Origin: Nocardia nova
GTDB lineage: Bacteria > Actinomycetota > Actinomycetes > Mycobacteriales > Mycobacteriaceae
Direction of reading: 5' to 3'
Length of the DNA stretch: 64,000 bases
Assembly: GCF_002933465.1 (NCBI RefSeq)
Contig: NZ_PSZE01000031.1
Coordinates: 17,365-81,364 of the forward strand
Part shown: piece after piece, positions 35,043 through 44,131 of the stretch
Layout of the letters: each line of letters opens with the position of its first letter
Numbering within the stretch: position 1 is the first letter of the stretch
Made by a program: the position numbers and the translations under genes
Notes under the pieces: generated by a model
The model's database searches: none
What the model was told of the DNA's origin: nothing
What the model saw: only the letters and a program-made list of their open reading frames with translations

Positions 35043-35528
35043 TCAGGCAGCCGCCGCGGCGGCGCGTGCGTAGGTGTCCGCCAGTCCGGGCCAGCCGCCC
35101 GGCGAGCCGACCGCGTCGCGCATGGATTCCCAGCCCTCGCCGTGGTGGGCGAAGTCGCCGTGGACGAGGGTGACAGCGGTGTGGGTGGGGTCGATGGGGG
35201 CGAAGGTGACGTCGACGCGGCTGGTCAGCGCCGGGTCGGGCTGGTATTTCCAGTCCAGGGAGATGTCCCAGGAAAAGGCGAAGTGACCGGGACGGTCCCA
35301 CACGAGGACGCGGCCCCACGGGCATTCGGTGCCGTCGGCTTCGCGGCCGAACAACCGTCCGCCGACGCGGGGTTCGACCACTACTTCGGCCAGCGGCCCC
35401 GCGCCGATGTGATGTTCGCGGGGCCACCAGCTGTCCATGCCGGTGGTGAAGACGTCGAAGGCGGTGTCGATGGGCGCCTCGACGGTCAGTTCGACGCGGA
35501 TCTGGGTATCGCTGGTTTGCTGTGTCAT
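35043..35528 (-). CDS. SRPBCC/AHSA1-type ligand-binding domain protein
   Basis: 161-residue START-like fold protein. Signature stretches are VELTVEAPIDTAFDVFTTG, WWPREHHIG, VGGRLFGREADG and GWESMRDAVGSPGGW. Such proteins bind small hydrophobic ligands; the partner here is unknown. ATG 35528 overlaps the stop of the upstream ArsR gene by four bases (ATGA), a pairing very common for ArsR plus AHSA1 genes, so it is co-regulated by that repressor. Confidence 0.92.
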   Translation of the reverse strand: MTQQTSDTQIRVELTVEAPIDTAFDVFTTGMDSWWPREHHIGAGPLAEVVVEPRVGGRLFGREADGTECPWGRVLVWDRPGHFAFSWDISLDWKYQPDPALTSRVDVTFAPIDPTHTAVTLVHGDFAHHGEGWESMRDAVGSPGGWPGLADTYARAAAAAA

Positions 35529-35887
35529 GACTTCTCCTCGAATATGGTTGTGCCGCTGCATGTTTCGCCAGAATCAGCGCGTGCGGCGGCCGCGGCCCGG
35601 TCGCGAAACGACGACATCGCCGTCGTCCAGAACCGGGTGAAGTAGCCGCGCAGCGCGTCGATGCCGTTCGGATCGAGCCGGTAGATCCGGCGGGTGCCGA
35701 CCGCCTCGTCGAGTACCAGTCCCGCCTGTTTGAGCACCTTGAGGTGCTGGGAGACCGCCGGACGGCTGACCGGGAGTTCGGCGGCCAGCTCACCGACCGC
35801 GCAGGGTCCGCGCCCGAGTCGTTCGAAGATCGCTCGCCGGGTCGGATCCCCGAGAGCGTCGAGCGCACCATCTTGGTAAGTCCCCAC
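35525..35887 (-). CDS. ArsR-family transcriptional regulator
   Basis: 120-residue winged-helix repressor: LGDPTRRAIFERLGRGPCAV, then the recognition helix in SRPAVSQHLKVLKQAGLV and the wing VGTRRIYRLDP. No clear metal-binding Cys pair, so it is of the SRPBCC-associated type rather than an arsenic sensor. GTG 35887 has no ribosome site, and a -10-like TACACT lies about eight bases upstream, so the transcript may be leaderless. It overlaps the SRPBCC gene. Confidence 0.9.
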   Translation of the reverse strand: MGTYQDGALDALGDPTRRAIFERLGRGPCAVGELAAELPVSRPAVSQHLKVLKQAGLVLDEAVGTRRIYRLDPNGIDALRGYFTRFWTTAMSSFRDRAAAAARADSGETCSGTTIFEEKS

Positions 35888-35891
35888 GAAC

Positions 35892-35909
35892 CGTAAGTGT
35901 AGAGTTACG
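35892..35909. promoter_or_regulatory. Candidate autoregulatory operator of the ArsR gene
   Basis: CGTAA-N8-TTACG palindrome spanning the proposed -10 region just upstream of the ArsR start. Position and symmetry fit an ArsR-family operator; binding is inferred. Confidence 0.5.
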
Positions 35910-36043
35910 TAATGCAGGTCACAAGTCTTTGACGCCCCGAAAGAGCGGGTGAATCAATTGTCTCGGGACGCACTACGATGCCGGGTTTCGCCAATCAGCG
36001 GATGCGGCACAGCAATTGGCCGACGTCGGATTCGACGCCTGAG

Positions 36044-37402
36044 TCAGCTGCCGACCGCGCCCAGCCCGTGCTGCGGCAGCTCGGGCAAGGCCGTGCGGTA
36101 GAGCCAGCTCTCCCACAGGTCGCGCAGCGGGGTAGGGCTGTAGTGGCCGGCAAGGTCGGCGAAGTCCTCGGCGGCGACGGTGCCGTAGCGGTGCCGGGCG
36201 GTCCAGTCGCGCATCAGGGTGAAGAAGGCGTCGTCGCCGAGGCGCAGGCGCAGCGCGTGCAGGGTGAGGGCGCCGCGTTTGTACACCCGGTCGTCGAACA
36301 TCGACGCCGGTCCGGGATCGCCGATCACGAGGTCCTGCGGGGCCCGGGCGAGATTCTGGCGAGCGGCGCGGGCCTGCTGGTCGGCGCTGGGCCCGCCGCC
36401 GGCCTGGGACCAGATCCATTCGGCGTAGCAGGCGAAGCCCTCGTGCAGCCAGATGTCGCGCCACTGCCGCACCGTGAGACTGTTGCCGAACCACTGGTGG
36501 GCCAGTTCGTGTGCGATGAGTCGTTCCGCGCCGCGCTGCCCGTCGCAGTGATTGGCGCCGAAGATCGACAATCCCTGTGCCTCGATGGGGATTTCGAGCT
36601 CGTCGTCGGTGACCACAACGGTGTAGCCGGCAAACGGGTAGGGCCCGAACCGGCGTTCGAATTCGGCCATCATCTGTGGTTGCCGGGCGAAGTCGTGGTC
36701 GAACGCGGTGCGCAGCCGCGGCGGCAGCACCGCGGTCATCGGCACCTTCGTGACACGTCCGGCGTCGATGCGGTGGGACCGGTACGGCCCGATCTGGATG
36801 GTGGCCAGATAGGAGGCCATCGGCTCGGACTGCTCGTACACCCAGGTGGTCTGGCTGGATTTCGTGGTGCGAGCGGTCAGCACGCCGTTGGCGAGCGCGT
36901 GGTACGAGGAGTCGGTGGTGATCGATATTCTGTAGCTCGCCTTGGAGCTGGGGTGATCGTCGCACGGGAACCAGGACGCCGCGCCGTTGGGCTGGCTCGC
37001 CACGAGCACGCCGTCGGTGAGTTCCTCCCAGCCGACCTCACCCCACGGTCCGCGCACCGGTTTCGGGGTGCCGCCGTAGTGCACCACGATCGACAGTGCA
37101 GCGCCCGGCGGGACCTGATGGGCGGGTGTGATCGTCAGCTTCCCGCGGGTGTGGGAGTATTTGGCGGGTTTGGCGCCGTTGACGAAAACCTTTGCCACGC
37201 TCAGTGTTTGCGACAGATCCAGCGCGAACCGCGGCTGCACCGCGGTGGTCACCGCCGTGATGGTGGCCCGGCCGGTCAGCCGGTTGGCGGCGACCTTGTA
37301 CACCAGGTCCAGTTCGTAGCGCGAGACCCGGTAGCCGCGGTTGCCGTTCTGCGGCAGATAGTCGTCGATCGGCGCCTCGGCGCCACCTTTGCCCAGCTTC
37401 AC
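36044..37402 (-). CDS. M1-family zinc aminopeptidase
   Basis: 452-residue metallopeptidase related to aminopeptidase N/leukotriene A4 hydrolase but lacking the large C-terminal helical domain. Zinc site HELAHQWFGN (about residues 298-307) with the third ligand Glu in LHEGFACYAEW. The N-terminal saddle domain spans residues 25-220. No signal peptide. GTG 37402 is 13 bases after the stop of the Pls-type synthetase gene, so it is translated from the same message. Inference: it may trim or degrade the peptide made by that synthetase. epsilon-Poly-lysine producers are known to have a zinc aminopeptidase that degrades their polymer. Confidence 0.9.
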   Translation of the reverse strand: MKLGKGGAEAPIDDYLPQNGNRGYRVSRYELDLVYKVAANRLTGRATITAVTTAVQPRFALDLSQTLSVAKVFVNGAKPAKYSHTRGKLTITPAHQVPPGAALSIVVHYGGTPKPVRGPWGEVGWEELTDGVLVASQPNGAASWFPCDDHPSSKASYRISITTDSSYHALANGVLTARTTKSSQTTWVYEQSEPMASYLATIQIGPYRSHRIDAGRVTKVPMTAVLPPRLRTAFDHDFARQPQMMAEFERRFGPYPFAGYTVVVTDDELEIPIEAQGLSIFGANHCDGQRGAERLIAHELAHQWFGNSLTVRQWRDIWLHEGFACYAEWIWSQAGGGPSADQQARAARQNLARAPQDLVIGDPGPASMFDDRVYKRGALTLHALRLRLGDDAFFTLMRDWTARHRYGTVAAEDFADLAGHYSPTPLRDLWESWLYRTALPELPQHGLGAVGS

Positions 37403-37415
37403 CGACGACCTGCCT

Positions 37416-40400
37416 TCACTTGCCGCGCCGGGTATCCGGCCACGGCGCAATCGGATTGCCCTGCCACCGGGTCGACGCCGGGACGGTGTCCCCGCGCATC
37501 ACCAGCGACGCCGGGCCCACTGTCGCACCGGCGCCTATGCGGGCCGCGGGCAATGCCACACAATGCGGGCCGAGGGTGGCACCGGCCTCGAGGGTCACGC
37601 TGTCCATGGACATGATCCGATCATGGAACAGATGTGTTTGCACGACACAGCCGCGTTCCACGGTCGCTCCGTCGCCGAGGCTCACCAGATCGGCCTCGGG
37701 CAGCCAGTACGATTCGCACCACACTCCGCGCCCGATGCGCGCGCCGAGCCCGCGCAGCCAGATGTTCATCACCGCGGTGCCGGTAGCCGCGCGCGCGAAC
37801 CACGGCGCGGCAACGGTTTCCACGAACGCGTCGCATACCTCATTGCGCCATACGAACGAACTCCAGAGCGGATGTTCCACCTTCTCGATACGTCCGACGA
37901 TCAACCATTTCGCCGCCACCGCGCATGCGCCGGCCACGGCGCCGGCGATCAGCAGCACCACACCGGAACAGAGTGCGGCCAGCCAATATCCGGGCCCGGA
38001 GGCCAGCCAGGCCAAGGCGAACAGCACACCGAGCCCGATGCCGAAACTGAGTATCACCGGGATCAGGCGACAGGTCTCCACCAGCGCGCGCGCCAGTTTC
38101 AATCGCAGCGGCGGATCGAAGGTGCGGGCGGTGTCGGAATCACCGGCGGTGCGGCGCAATCGCACCGGCGGGCTGCCCAGCCACGACGAACCCGCTTTCG
38201 CCTTCTCCGGAGCCGCCGACAACACCGCCACCAAACCGTTCTTGGGCACCCGCCGTCCGGGCGCGGTCATACCGGAGTTACCCAGAAAGGCCCGCTTTCC
38301 CACCTTGGCGCCGCCGATATGCATCCAGCCGCCGCCGAGTTCGTAGCCCGCGATCATAGTGTCGTCGGCGAGGAAGGCACCGTCGGCGACCTTGGTGAAT
38401 TTCGGCAGCAGCAGCACCGTCGACGCCTCGACGCCCTTGCCGACGTCGGCGCCGAGCAGCCGCAGCCACAGCGGGGTGAGCAGACTGGCATACAGCGGGA
38501 ACAGGAAGGTGCGCGCGGAGTCGGCGAGCCGTTCGGTGGCCCAGGCCTGCCAGCCGACGCGGCTGCGCACGGGGTGGTAGCCCTCGGTCAAGCCGATCGC
38601 GAGCACGCGGATCGCGACTACCGTGACCGCGGCGAAGACCGCGAGCACGATCAGCGCGGCCACCGGCAGCATCAGCATCGCGTGCGCCAGCGCCCCGGTC
38701 AGCGTGGTTTCGTCACGGATCCACCAGGCCAGCAGCAGCCCGCCCGCCGCGAGCGCGATCACCGGCAGCGCCGACAGCAGCATCGAGGTCACGCCGAAGG
38801 CGAGCACCCAGTGCGGTGCGCGCGGCGGTGTGGTGGCAGGCCAGCGATGTTCGGCGGGACCGACTTTCACCGCGGGCGATCCGGCCCAGCTCTGTCCGGC
38901 TTTCACCTTCCCGAATACGGCCGAGCCCGGTTCCACGACGGCGTTCTTGCCGATCACCGCGCCGGGCATCACCGTGGAGCGGGAACCGACGACCGCGCCG
39001 GGCCCGATGCGGATTTCCCCGATGTGCACGAGGTCGCCGTCGATCCAGTATCCGGCCAGGTCCACTTCCGGTTCGACGCTGCAGCCGTCGCCGAGTTCCA
39101 GCATCCCGGTGACCGGCGGCAGCGTGTGCAAGTCGACACCGCGTCCGATGCGTGCTCCCAGCGCGCGGGCGAACGGCACCATCCACGGTGCGCCGGAGAG
39201 GTTCTCCGCGCCCGCGGCCTCGGCCATCCGCACCGCCGTCCACAGGCGCAGATGGACCGAGCCGCCGCGCGGGTAGCTGCCGGCGCGCACGCCGCGCAGC
39301 AGGATGCGAGCACCGGCCACACAGATCGCCATCCGGCCGGGCGGTGAGATGAACAGCACGAATCCGGCCAGCGCCCACCACCACGACAGTCCCGGCATCC
39401 ACGGCAGCGCACCGAAGCGGGTGGCGATGTTGGTGACCACGCCGAGCCAGGTGAGCCATTGCAGGCCGGTGAGGGTGGTCAGCGGCACCGAGGCCAGCAC
39501 CTGGATCCATTGCGCGCGCCACGGTGTCGGGGTGACGTGGCGGGTGGGCGCCTTTTCGGTGGGGGCGGCGGCGTCGATGAACTCGGCCAGCGCGCCCAGG
39601 CGCGGATGATCGTAGAGGTCGGCGACGGTGATCTGCGGCAGCCGTTCGCGCAGCGCTGTGACCAGCTGCGCCGCCGACAGCGAACCGCCACCGAGGTCGA
39701 AGAAATCCGAATCCAAGCCGTCGACATCGGCGCCGAGCACCGAATGCCACAGTCCCGCAAGCCAATACGCGGTGCCGTCCAATCCCGCGCCGGGTTCGCC
39801 GTCGGCGCCGGGCAGCGGCCACGGCAGCGCGTCACGGTCGACTTTTCCCGATGTACGCGTGGGCAATTCGTCCAGCACGGCCAGCCGGGGCACGAGGGCC
39901 CCGGGTAGTCGTTCGGCTAGCAGCTCCCGCGCACGCGGCAGGTCGATGCCGTCGTCGCCGGTGGACAGATAGCCGACGAGGACCGGGGTGCCGGTGGCGG
40001 TGGTGCGCACGGCGGCTGCGGCGGCGGTGACGCCGGGCAGATGTTGCAGCGCGGCGTCGAGTTCGCCGAGTTCGATCCGGCGTCCACCCACTTTGACCTG
40101 GTCGTCGGCGCGGCCGAGGAAGATCAGCCCGGCGGGGTCGTTGCGCACCATATCGCCGGAGCGGTAGGCGCGCTGCCATCCGAGGGTCGGCATCGGCGCG
40201 TACTTTTCGGCGTCCTTGGCCGGGTCGAGGTAGCGGGCCAGCCCGACGCCGCCGATCACCAGTTCACCGGCGTCCCCCTCGGCGACCGGCGTGCCGTCGG
40301 CGTCGACGACGGCCAGATCCCAGCCGTCCAGCGGTAATCCGATGCGCACCCGCGGCGTCCCGGTGAGCTGTGCCGCGCACGCGACCACGGTGGCCTCGGT

Positions 40401-41543
40401 GGGGCCGTAGGTGTTCCATACCTCACGCTCGTCGCTGCCTGCGAGCCGCTCGGCCAGTTCCGGGGGAACCGCTTCGCCGCCGAAGATCAGCAGCCGCACC
40501 GCGTCGAGCGCTTCCGGCGGCCACATGGCGGCCAGGGTGGGCACCGTGGACACGATGCTGATCTCGCGGCGCACCAGCCACGGCCCCAGATCCATCCCGC
40601 TGCGTACCAGCGCGCGCGGCGCCGGCACCAGGCACGCGCCGTGCCGCCACGCCAGCCACATCTCCTCGCAGGAGGCGTCGAAGGCCACCGACAGTCCGGC
40701 CAGCACCCGGTCGCCGGGCCCGATCGGCTCCTGCTGCAGGAAGATTCGCGCTTCGGCGTCGACGAAGGCAGCGGCGTTGCGGTGGGTGACCGCGACACCT
40801 TTGGGGGTTCCGGTGGAGCCGGAAGTGAAGATGATCCACGCGTCATCGTCGACTGTGGGGCCGGGCGTGTCGGGATCGGCCGGCGCACGGTCGCCGCCGT
40901 CGCCCGGGGCGGTGTCTTCTCGGCCGATGGCGGTGTTGTCTCGACGCACGGCGGTGATGCCGTCGGCGGTGACGACGGCGGCCACCGCGGCCTCGCCGAA
41001 GACCAGTTCGGCGCGTTCCTCCGGGTCGTCGGCGTCGACGGGCACGTAGGCGGCTCCGGCGTGCAGGACGGCGAGGATGGTCACATACAGCGCCGCGGTT
41101 CCCGACGGGATCCGCACCCCGACCCGGTCGCCGCGCCGGATTCCGGCCGCGCGCAACTCGTCCACCGACGCTTCGATCGCCGCGAGCAACTCCCGATAGG
41201 TCAGTACCTCGGTGCCGTCGTCGACAGCGTCGGCGTCGGGGTGTGCGTGTGCTGATTCGGCGAGGATGTCGACCAGTGTCCGAGGCTGCGCCGCGGCGAC
41301 TCCGCGCAGCAGCGGCGAGGCGGGAGCCGGCGCAGTGCGCCGATCGGAATCCGGGTCGGCGACCTCGAATGCCGATTTCCCGTCGGTGCCGGCCACCGCC
41401 GAGGCGGATGGGCCGGCAGCTGCGCGGGCTCCGGAGTCCGTCGAGGGCGGGGATTCGGGGGGCCCACCATTCGTGTCGCTGCCCGAGGGCGCGGTGAGCG
41501 GCGCATCGGTAGCGCCCGCGCCCGACTGCGAACCGACGATCAC
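37416..41543 (-). CDS. Pls/PosA-type membrane nonribosomal peptide synthetase
   Basis: 1375-residue single-module synthetase. Residues 1-85 are disordered. The adenylation domain spans 90-575: FTSGSTGTPKGV at 239-250, YGPTEA at 379-384, RSGDM at 461-465, GRRIELGELDAAL at 487-499, TSGKVDRDALP at 564-574, and Asp289 in the substrate pocket region. The carrier protein has its phosphopantetheine Ser621 in DLGGGSLSAAQL. A membrane part from about 675 on, with several helices, alternates with three hexapeptide-repeat (left-handed beta-helix) domains (about 795-910, 1050-1160, 1260-1365). This is the architecture of epsilon-poly-L-lysine synthetase (Pls) and relatives that polymerise one amino acid without condensation domains. 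The amino acid cannot be read safely. Followed by an M1 aminopeptidase gene. Confidence 0.9.
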   Translation of the reverse strand: MIVGSQSGAGATDAPLTAPSGSDTNGGPPESPPSTDSGARAAAGPSASAVAGTDGKSAFEVADPDSDRRTAPAPASPLLRGVAAAQPRTLVDILAESAHAHPDADAVDDGTEVLTYRELLAAIEASVDELRAAGIRRGDRVGVRIPSGTAALYVTILAVLHAGAAYVPVDADDPEERAELVFGEAAVAAVVTADGITAVRRDNTAIGREDTAPGDGGDRAPADPDTPGPTVDDDAWIIFTSGSTGTPKGVAVTHRNAAAFVDAEARIFLQQEPIGPGDRVLAGLSVAFDASCEEMWLAWRHGACLVPAPRALVRSGMDLGPWLVRREISIVSTVPTLAAMWPPEALDAVRLLIFGGEAVPPELAERLAGSDEREVWNTYGPTEATVVACAAQLTGTPRVRIGLPLDGWDLAVVDADGTPVAEGDAGELVIGGVGLARYLDPAKDAEKYAPMPTLGWQRAYRSGDMVRNDPAGLIFLGRADDQVKVGGRRIELGELDAALQHLPGVTAAAAAVRTTATGTPVLVGYLSTGDDGIDLPRARELLAERLPGALVPRLAVLDELPTRTSGKVDRDALPWPLPGADGEPGAGLDGTAYWLAGLWHSVLGADVDGLDSDFFDLGGGSLSAAQLVTALRERLPQITVADLYDHPRLGALAEFIDAAAPTEKAPTRHVTPTPWRAQWIQVLASVPLTTLTGLQWLTWLGVVTNIATRFGALPWMPGLSWWWALAGFVLFISPPGRMAICVAGARILLRGVRAGSYPRGGSVHLRLWTAVRMAEAAGAENLSGAPWMVPFARALGARIGRGVDLHTLPPVTGMLELGDGCSVEPEVDLAGYWIDGDLVHIGEIRIGPGAVVGSRSTVMPGAVIGKNAVVEPGSAVFGKVKAGQSWAGSPAVKVGPAEHRWPATTPPRAPHWVLAFGVTSMLLSALPVIALAAGGLLLAWWIRDETTLTGALAHAMLMLPVAALIVLAVFAAVTVVAIRVLAIGLTEGYHPVRSRVGWQAWATERLADSARTFLFPLYASLLTPLWLRLLGADVGKGVEASTVLLLPKFTKVADGAFLADDTMIAGYELGGGWMHIGGAKVGKRAFLGNSGMTAPGRRVPKNGLVAVLSAAPEKAKAGSSWLGSPPVRLRRTAGDSDTARTFDPPLRLKLARALVETCRLIPVILSFGIGLGVLFALAWLASGPGYWLAALCSGVVLLIAGAVAGACAVAAKWLIVGRIEKVEHPLWSSFVWRNEVCDAFVETVAAPWFARAATGTAVMNIWLRGLGARIGRGVWCESYWLPEADLVSLGDGATVERGCVVQTHLFHDRIMSMDSVTLEAGATLGPHCVALPAARIGAGATVGPASLVMRGDTVPASTRWQGNPIAPWPDTRRGK

Positions 41544-41793
41544 GTTGCTGCCTGCCTCTCCCGTTCCCGGCTATCGGACGTCCGGTTGTCTCACATTGGG
41601 GTTACCGATGCGCAAACACCAGCTGTCCGGTTCGCGCGCGTCCGGGCCGCCGCAACCCCCGGCAGTCGCACCGTCGGCCCGCCCTATTGTCCCAACACAA
41701 CCGCGCGCGGGCTCTCGCGGGGGCGACGGGCGTGTTCGCTCGCGATATGCCGGGGCCCTGCCGGCCACCCACCGCCCCCTGCGACCGGACAGG

Positions 41794-43761
41794 TCAGCTG
41801 TCGACGTGTACGTGCGGGCGCTGATTCGGATCGGCGACGGCGCGCCGCAGGATCTCCCGGGTCACCGGCGCCACCTCGCCCTCACCGACGAACAGGAATT
41901 TCAGCAGGTTGAGCAGCGGATTGCCTTCGGTCCATTCGAAATACACGTGCGGATTCATGCCGGTGCGATCGCGTATCGCGAGCAGGATCGCCGCGATCGA
42001 GTTGGGCACCGCGGCGGCTTCGACGGAAAGGATTTTGTAACAGTCGATTTCGACCGCGCTGACGTGGAGGTCGGTGGAGAATTCCGAGGCGTCCTTGACG
42101 ATCACCTCGAGGAACAGGATCGGCTCCTTGGCGGGGATGTGGCTTTCGATCCGCTGTTCGGCTTCCTTCTGCCGGTAGTCGTCGGGCCGGCGGCCGTCGA
42201 CGTCGTCGAGGTCGTGGGTGACGATGCGGATGGTGCCCGAGGCGGCGATCTTGTCGATCAGCCAGCCCGCCTTGTCGTCGAAGTCGACCTCGATGGCCCG
42301 CAATTCGAACGCCCGCCGCGCCCGCGAGACGAACGACACCACGATGATGGCGATGATGAACAGCGAGGCCAGCTGCACGCCCTCGGGCCGTTCCACGATA
42401 TTGGCGATCGTGGTGTAGACGAACACGGCCGCCACTGCGCCGAACCCGAAGACCTTGCCACGCTGGCGTTTTCGCGCCGCAGACAGGGTGACGGCGACGG
42501 CGGCGGAGGTGATCAGCACCAGCACACCGGTGGCGTAGGCGCCGCCCTGTGCGTCGACGTCGGCGTCGAAGTACCAGGTGATGCCGAAGGCGATCACCGC
42601 GAACACCAGCACCAGCGGACGGGTGGCCCGAGCCCATTCCGGCGCCATCCCGTAACGGGGCAGATACCGCGGCACCAGGTTGAGCAGTCCGGCCATCGCC
42701 GAGGCGCCGGCGAACCACAGGATGGCGATGGTGGAGATGTCGTAGACGGTGCCGAATCCGTTGCCCAGATACTCGTGGGCCAGATAGGCCAGCGCGCGGC
42801 CGTTGGCCGATCCGCCGGATTCGAATTCGTGTTCCGGGATCAGCACCACGGTGATGAAGCTGGTGACGATGAGGAATGCGCTCATGATCAGCGCGGCCGT
42901 GGTCAGCAGTTTGCGCGCGCCGACGATCCGCCGTTCCGGGTGCTCCTCGGTATCGCCGGGGCCGCCCTTGATCTGCGGCATCACCGCCACCCCTGTTTCG
43001 AAACCCGACAGTCCGAGCGCGAGTTTGGGAAAGACGAGCAGCGAAATGCCCACCATCGCGAAGACGCTGCCGTGCTGGGCGGTCATGGCGTGGCCCCAGT
43101 CGACGACCAGGTGCGAGGCGGTAGCGACCTTCCACACCCCGACGATCGCGACGACCAAGTTCAGTGCCAGATAGACCCCCACCAGCCCGATCGCGATCCG
43201 GATCGCCTCGGCGAATCCTCTGAGAAAGACCGCGGCCAGCAGTGCCAGCAGGGTGAGGGTGATCGCGAGCCCGTGCCCGTGCAGCGCCTGCGGCACGAAC
43301 GGGTTCTCGACGATGTGGGCGGCGCCGTCGGCCGCCGACAGCGTCATGGTGATCACGAAGTCGGTAGCGGCGAATCCGAGCAGGACGAGGATGAACAGTT
43401 TGCCGGTCCAGCGGGGCAGGATATCGGCGAACATGGCCAGCGACCCGCCGCCGTGCGGGGATTCGCGGGCCACTCGCCGATACACCGGCAGCGCACCCAG
43501 CAACGTCAGCGCGACCAGCACCAGCGTTGCCAGCGGGGACAGCACGCCGGCGGCCAGGGCGGCGATGCCGGGCTGATAGCCGAGGGTGGAGAAGTAGTCG
43601 ACGCCGGTCAGGCACATCACCTGCCACCACGACCGTTGATGCTGCTCTTCGGTCTCCTTCACCATGGGGCCGGGATGGCGAGAGTAGCGGTCCTCGTCGG
43701 CGCCCTGCAGCAACCATTCCGTCAAAGCCGAACGCGGTCGTCCGGTGGCGGTGGCGGTCAC
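41794..43761 (-). CDS. APC-family permease with cytosolic C-terminal domain
   Basis: 655-residue transporter with about 12 membrane helices between residues 45 and 480. The first helix region has QVMCLTGVDYFSTLGYQPGIA, followed by SPHGGGSLAMFADILPRW, the amino-acid/polyamine permease type. The last 175 residues are soluble (EIDCYKILSVEAAAVPNSIA, MNPHVYFEWTEGNP), an extension found in a subset of actinobacterial members. GTG 43761 has GAGGGGG five bases upstream. It lies 250 bases upstream of the Pls-type gene with no gene between. Transported substrate unknown. Confidence 0.88.
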   Translation of the reverse strand: MTATATGRPRSALTEWLLQGADEDRYSRHPGPMVKETEEQHQRSWWQVMCLTGVDYFSTLGYQPGIAALAAGVLSPLATLVLVALTLLGALPVYRRVARESPHGGGSLAMFADILPRWTGKLFILVLLGFAATDFVITMTLSAADGAAHIVENPFVPQALHGHGLAITLTLLALLAAVFLRGFAEAIRIAIGLVGVYLALNLVVAIVGVWKVATASHLVVDWGHAMTAQHGSVFAMVGISLLVFPKLALGLSGFETGVAVMPQIKGGPGDTEEHPERRIVGARKLLTTAALIMSAFLIVTSFITVVLIPEHEFESGGSANGRALAYLAHEYLGNGFGTVYDISTIAILWFAGASAMAGLLNLVPRYLPRYGMAPEWARATRPLVLVFAVIAFGITWYFDADVDAQGGAYATGVLVLITSAAVAVTLSAARKRQRGKVFGFGAVAAVFVYTTIANIVERPEGVQLASLFIIAIIVVSFVSRARRAFELRAIEVDFDDKAGWLIDKIAASGTIRIVTHDLDDVDGRRPDDYRQKEAEQRIESHIPAKEPILFLEVIVKDASEFSTDLHVSAVEIDCYKILSVEAAAVPNSIAAILLAIRDRTGMNPHVYFEWTEGNPLLNLLKFLFVGEGEVAPVTREILRRAVADPNQRPHVHVDS

Positions 43762-44131
43762 GTGATCCCCCTCGGGAGCATCTGTCCGGGCATCCCGGAG
43801 TCCAGCGATATCCGGGTCAATGTACGTGGGCCGCCACCGGAGCCACGCATACCGGATGTCGTGCGCGGCAGCGCAAAACGGCAAATCAGACACTCAATCC
43901 GGCAAATCCGGCGCAGGACCGGCCGGTGACTCCCGTTCACCGGCCGCGTCGTGCTGTGAGCGGAGTCACCCACCCCGATATCATCGCAGGTGGATCCCAC
44001 CGACCGAGCCGGCCGCGCCGCCGCCGTCCGGTTTGCCGGACCGCCCACCGGGTACCCGAGTACTTCGTGTCCCACGTCGCGGCATCGCGGCCGGGCGCGC
44101 AGCAACCGAAAACAGGTGAGGAGGAGCGCGC
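43762..44131. other. Divergent intergenic region
   Basis: 370 bases between the APC permease and the MFS transporter, which point away from each other, so both promoters should lie here. No gene, repeat or recognisable operator is seen. The purine-rich GAGGAGGAG before 44132 is the ribosome site of the MFS gene. Confidence 0.5.

Noticed and set aside
41212..43929. 905-residue plus-strand frame opposite the APC permease
   Set aside because: Composition (Gly, Asp, His, Gln) is that of an antisense shadow; the permease on the other strand is convincing.
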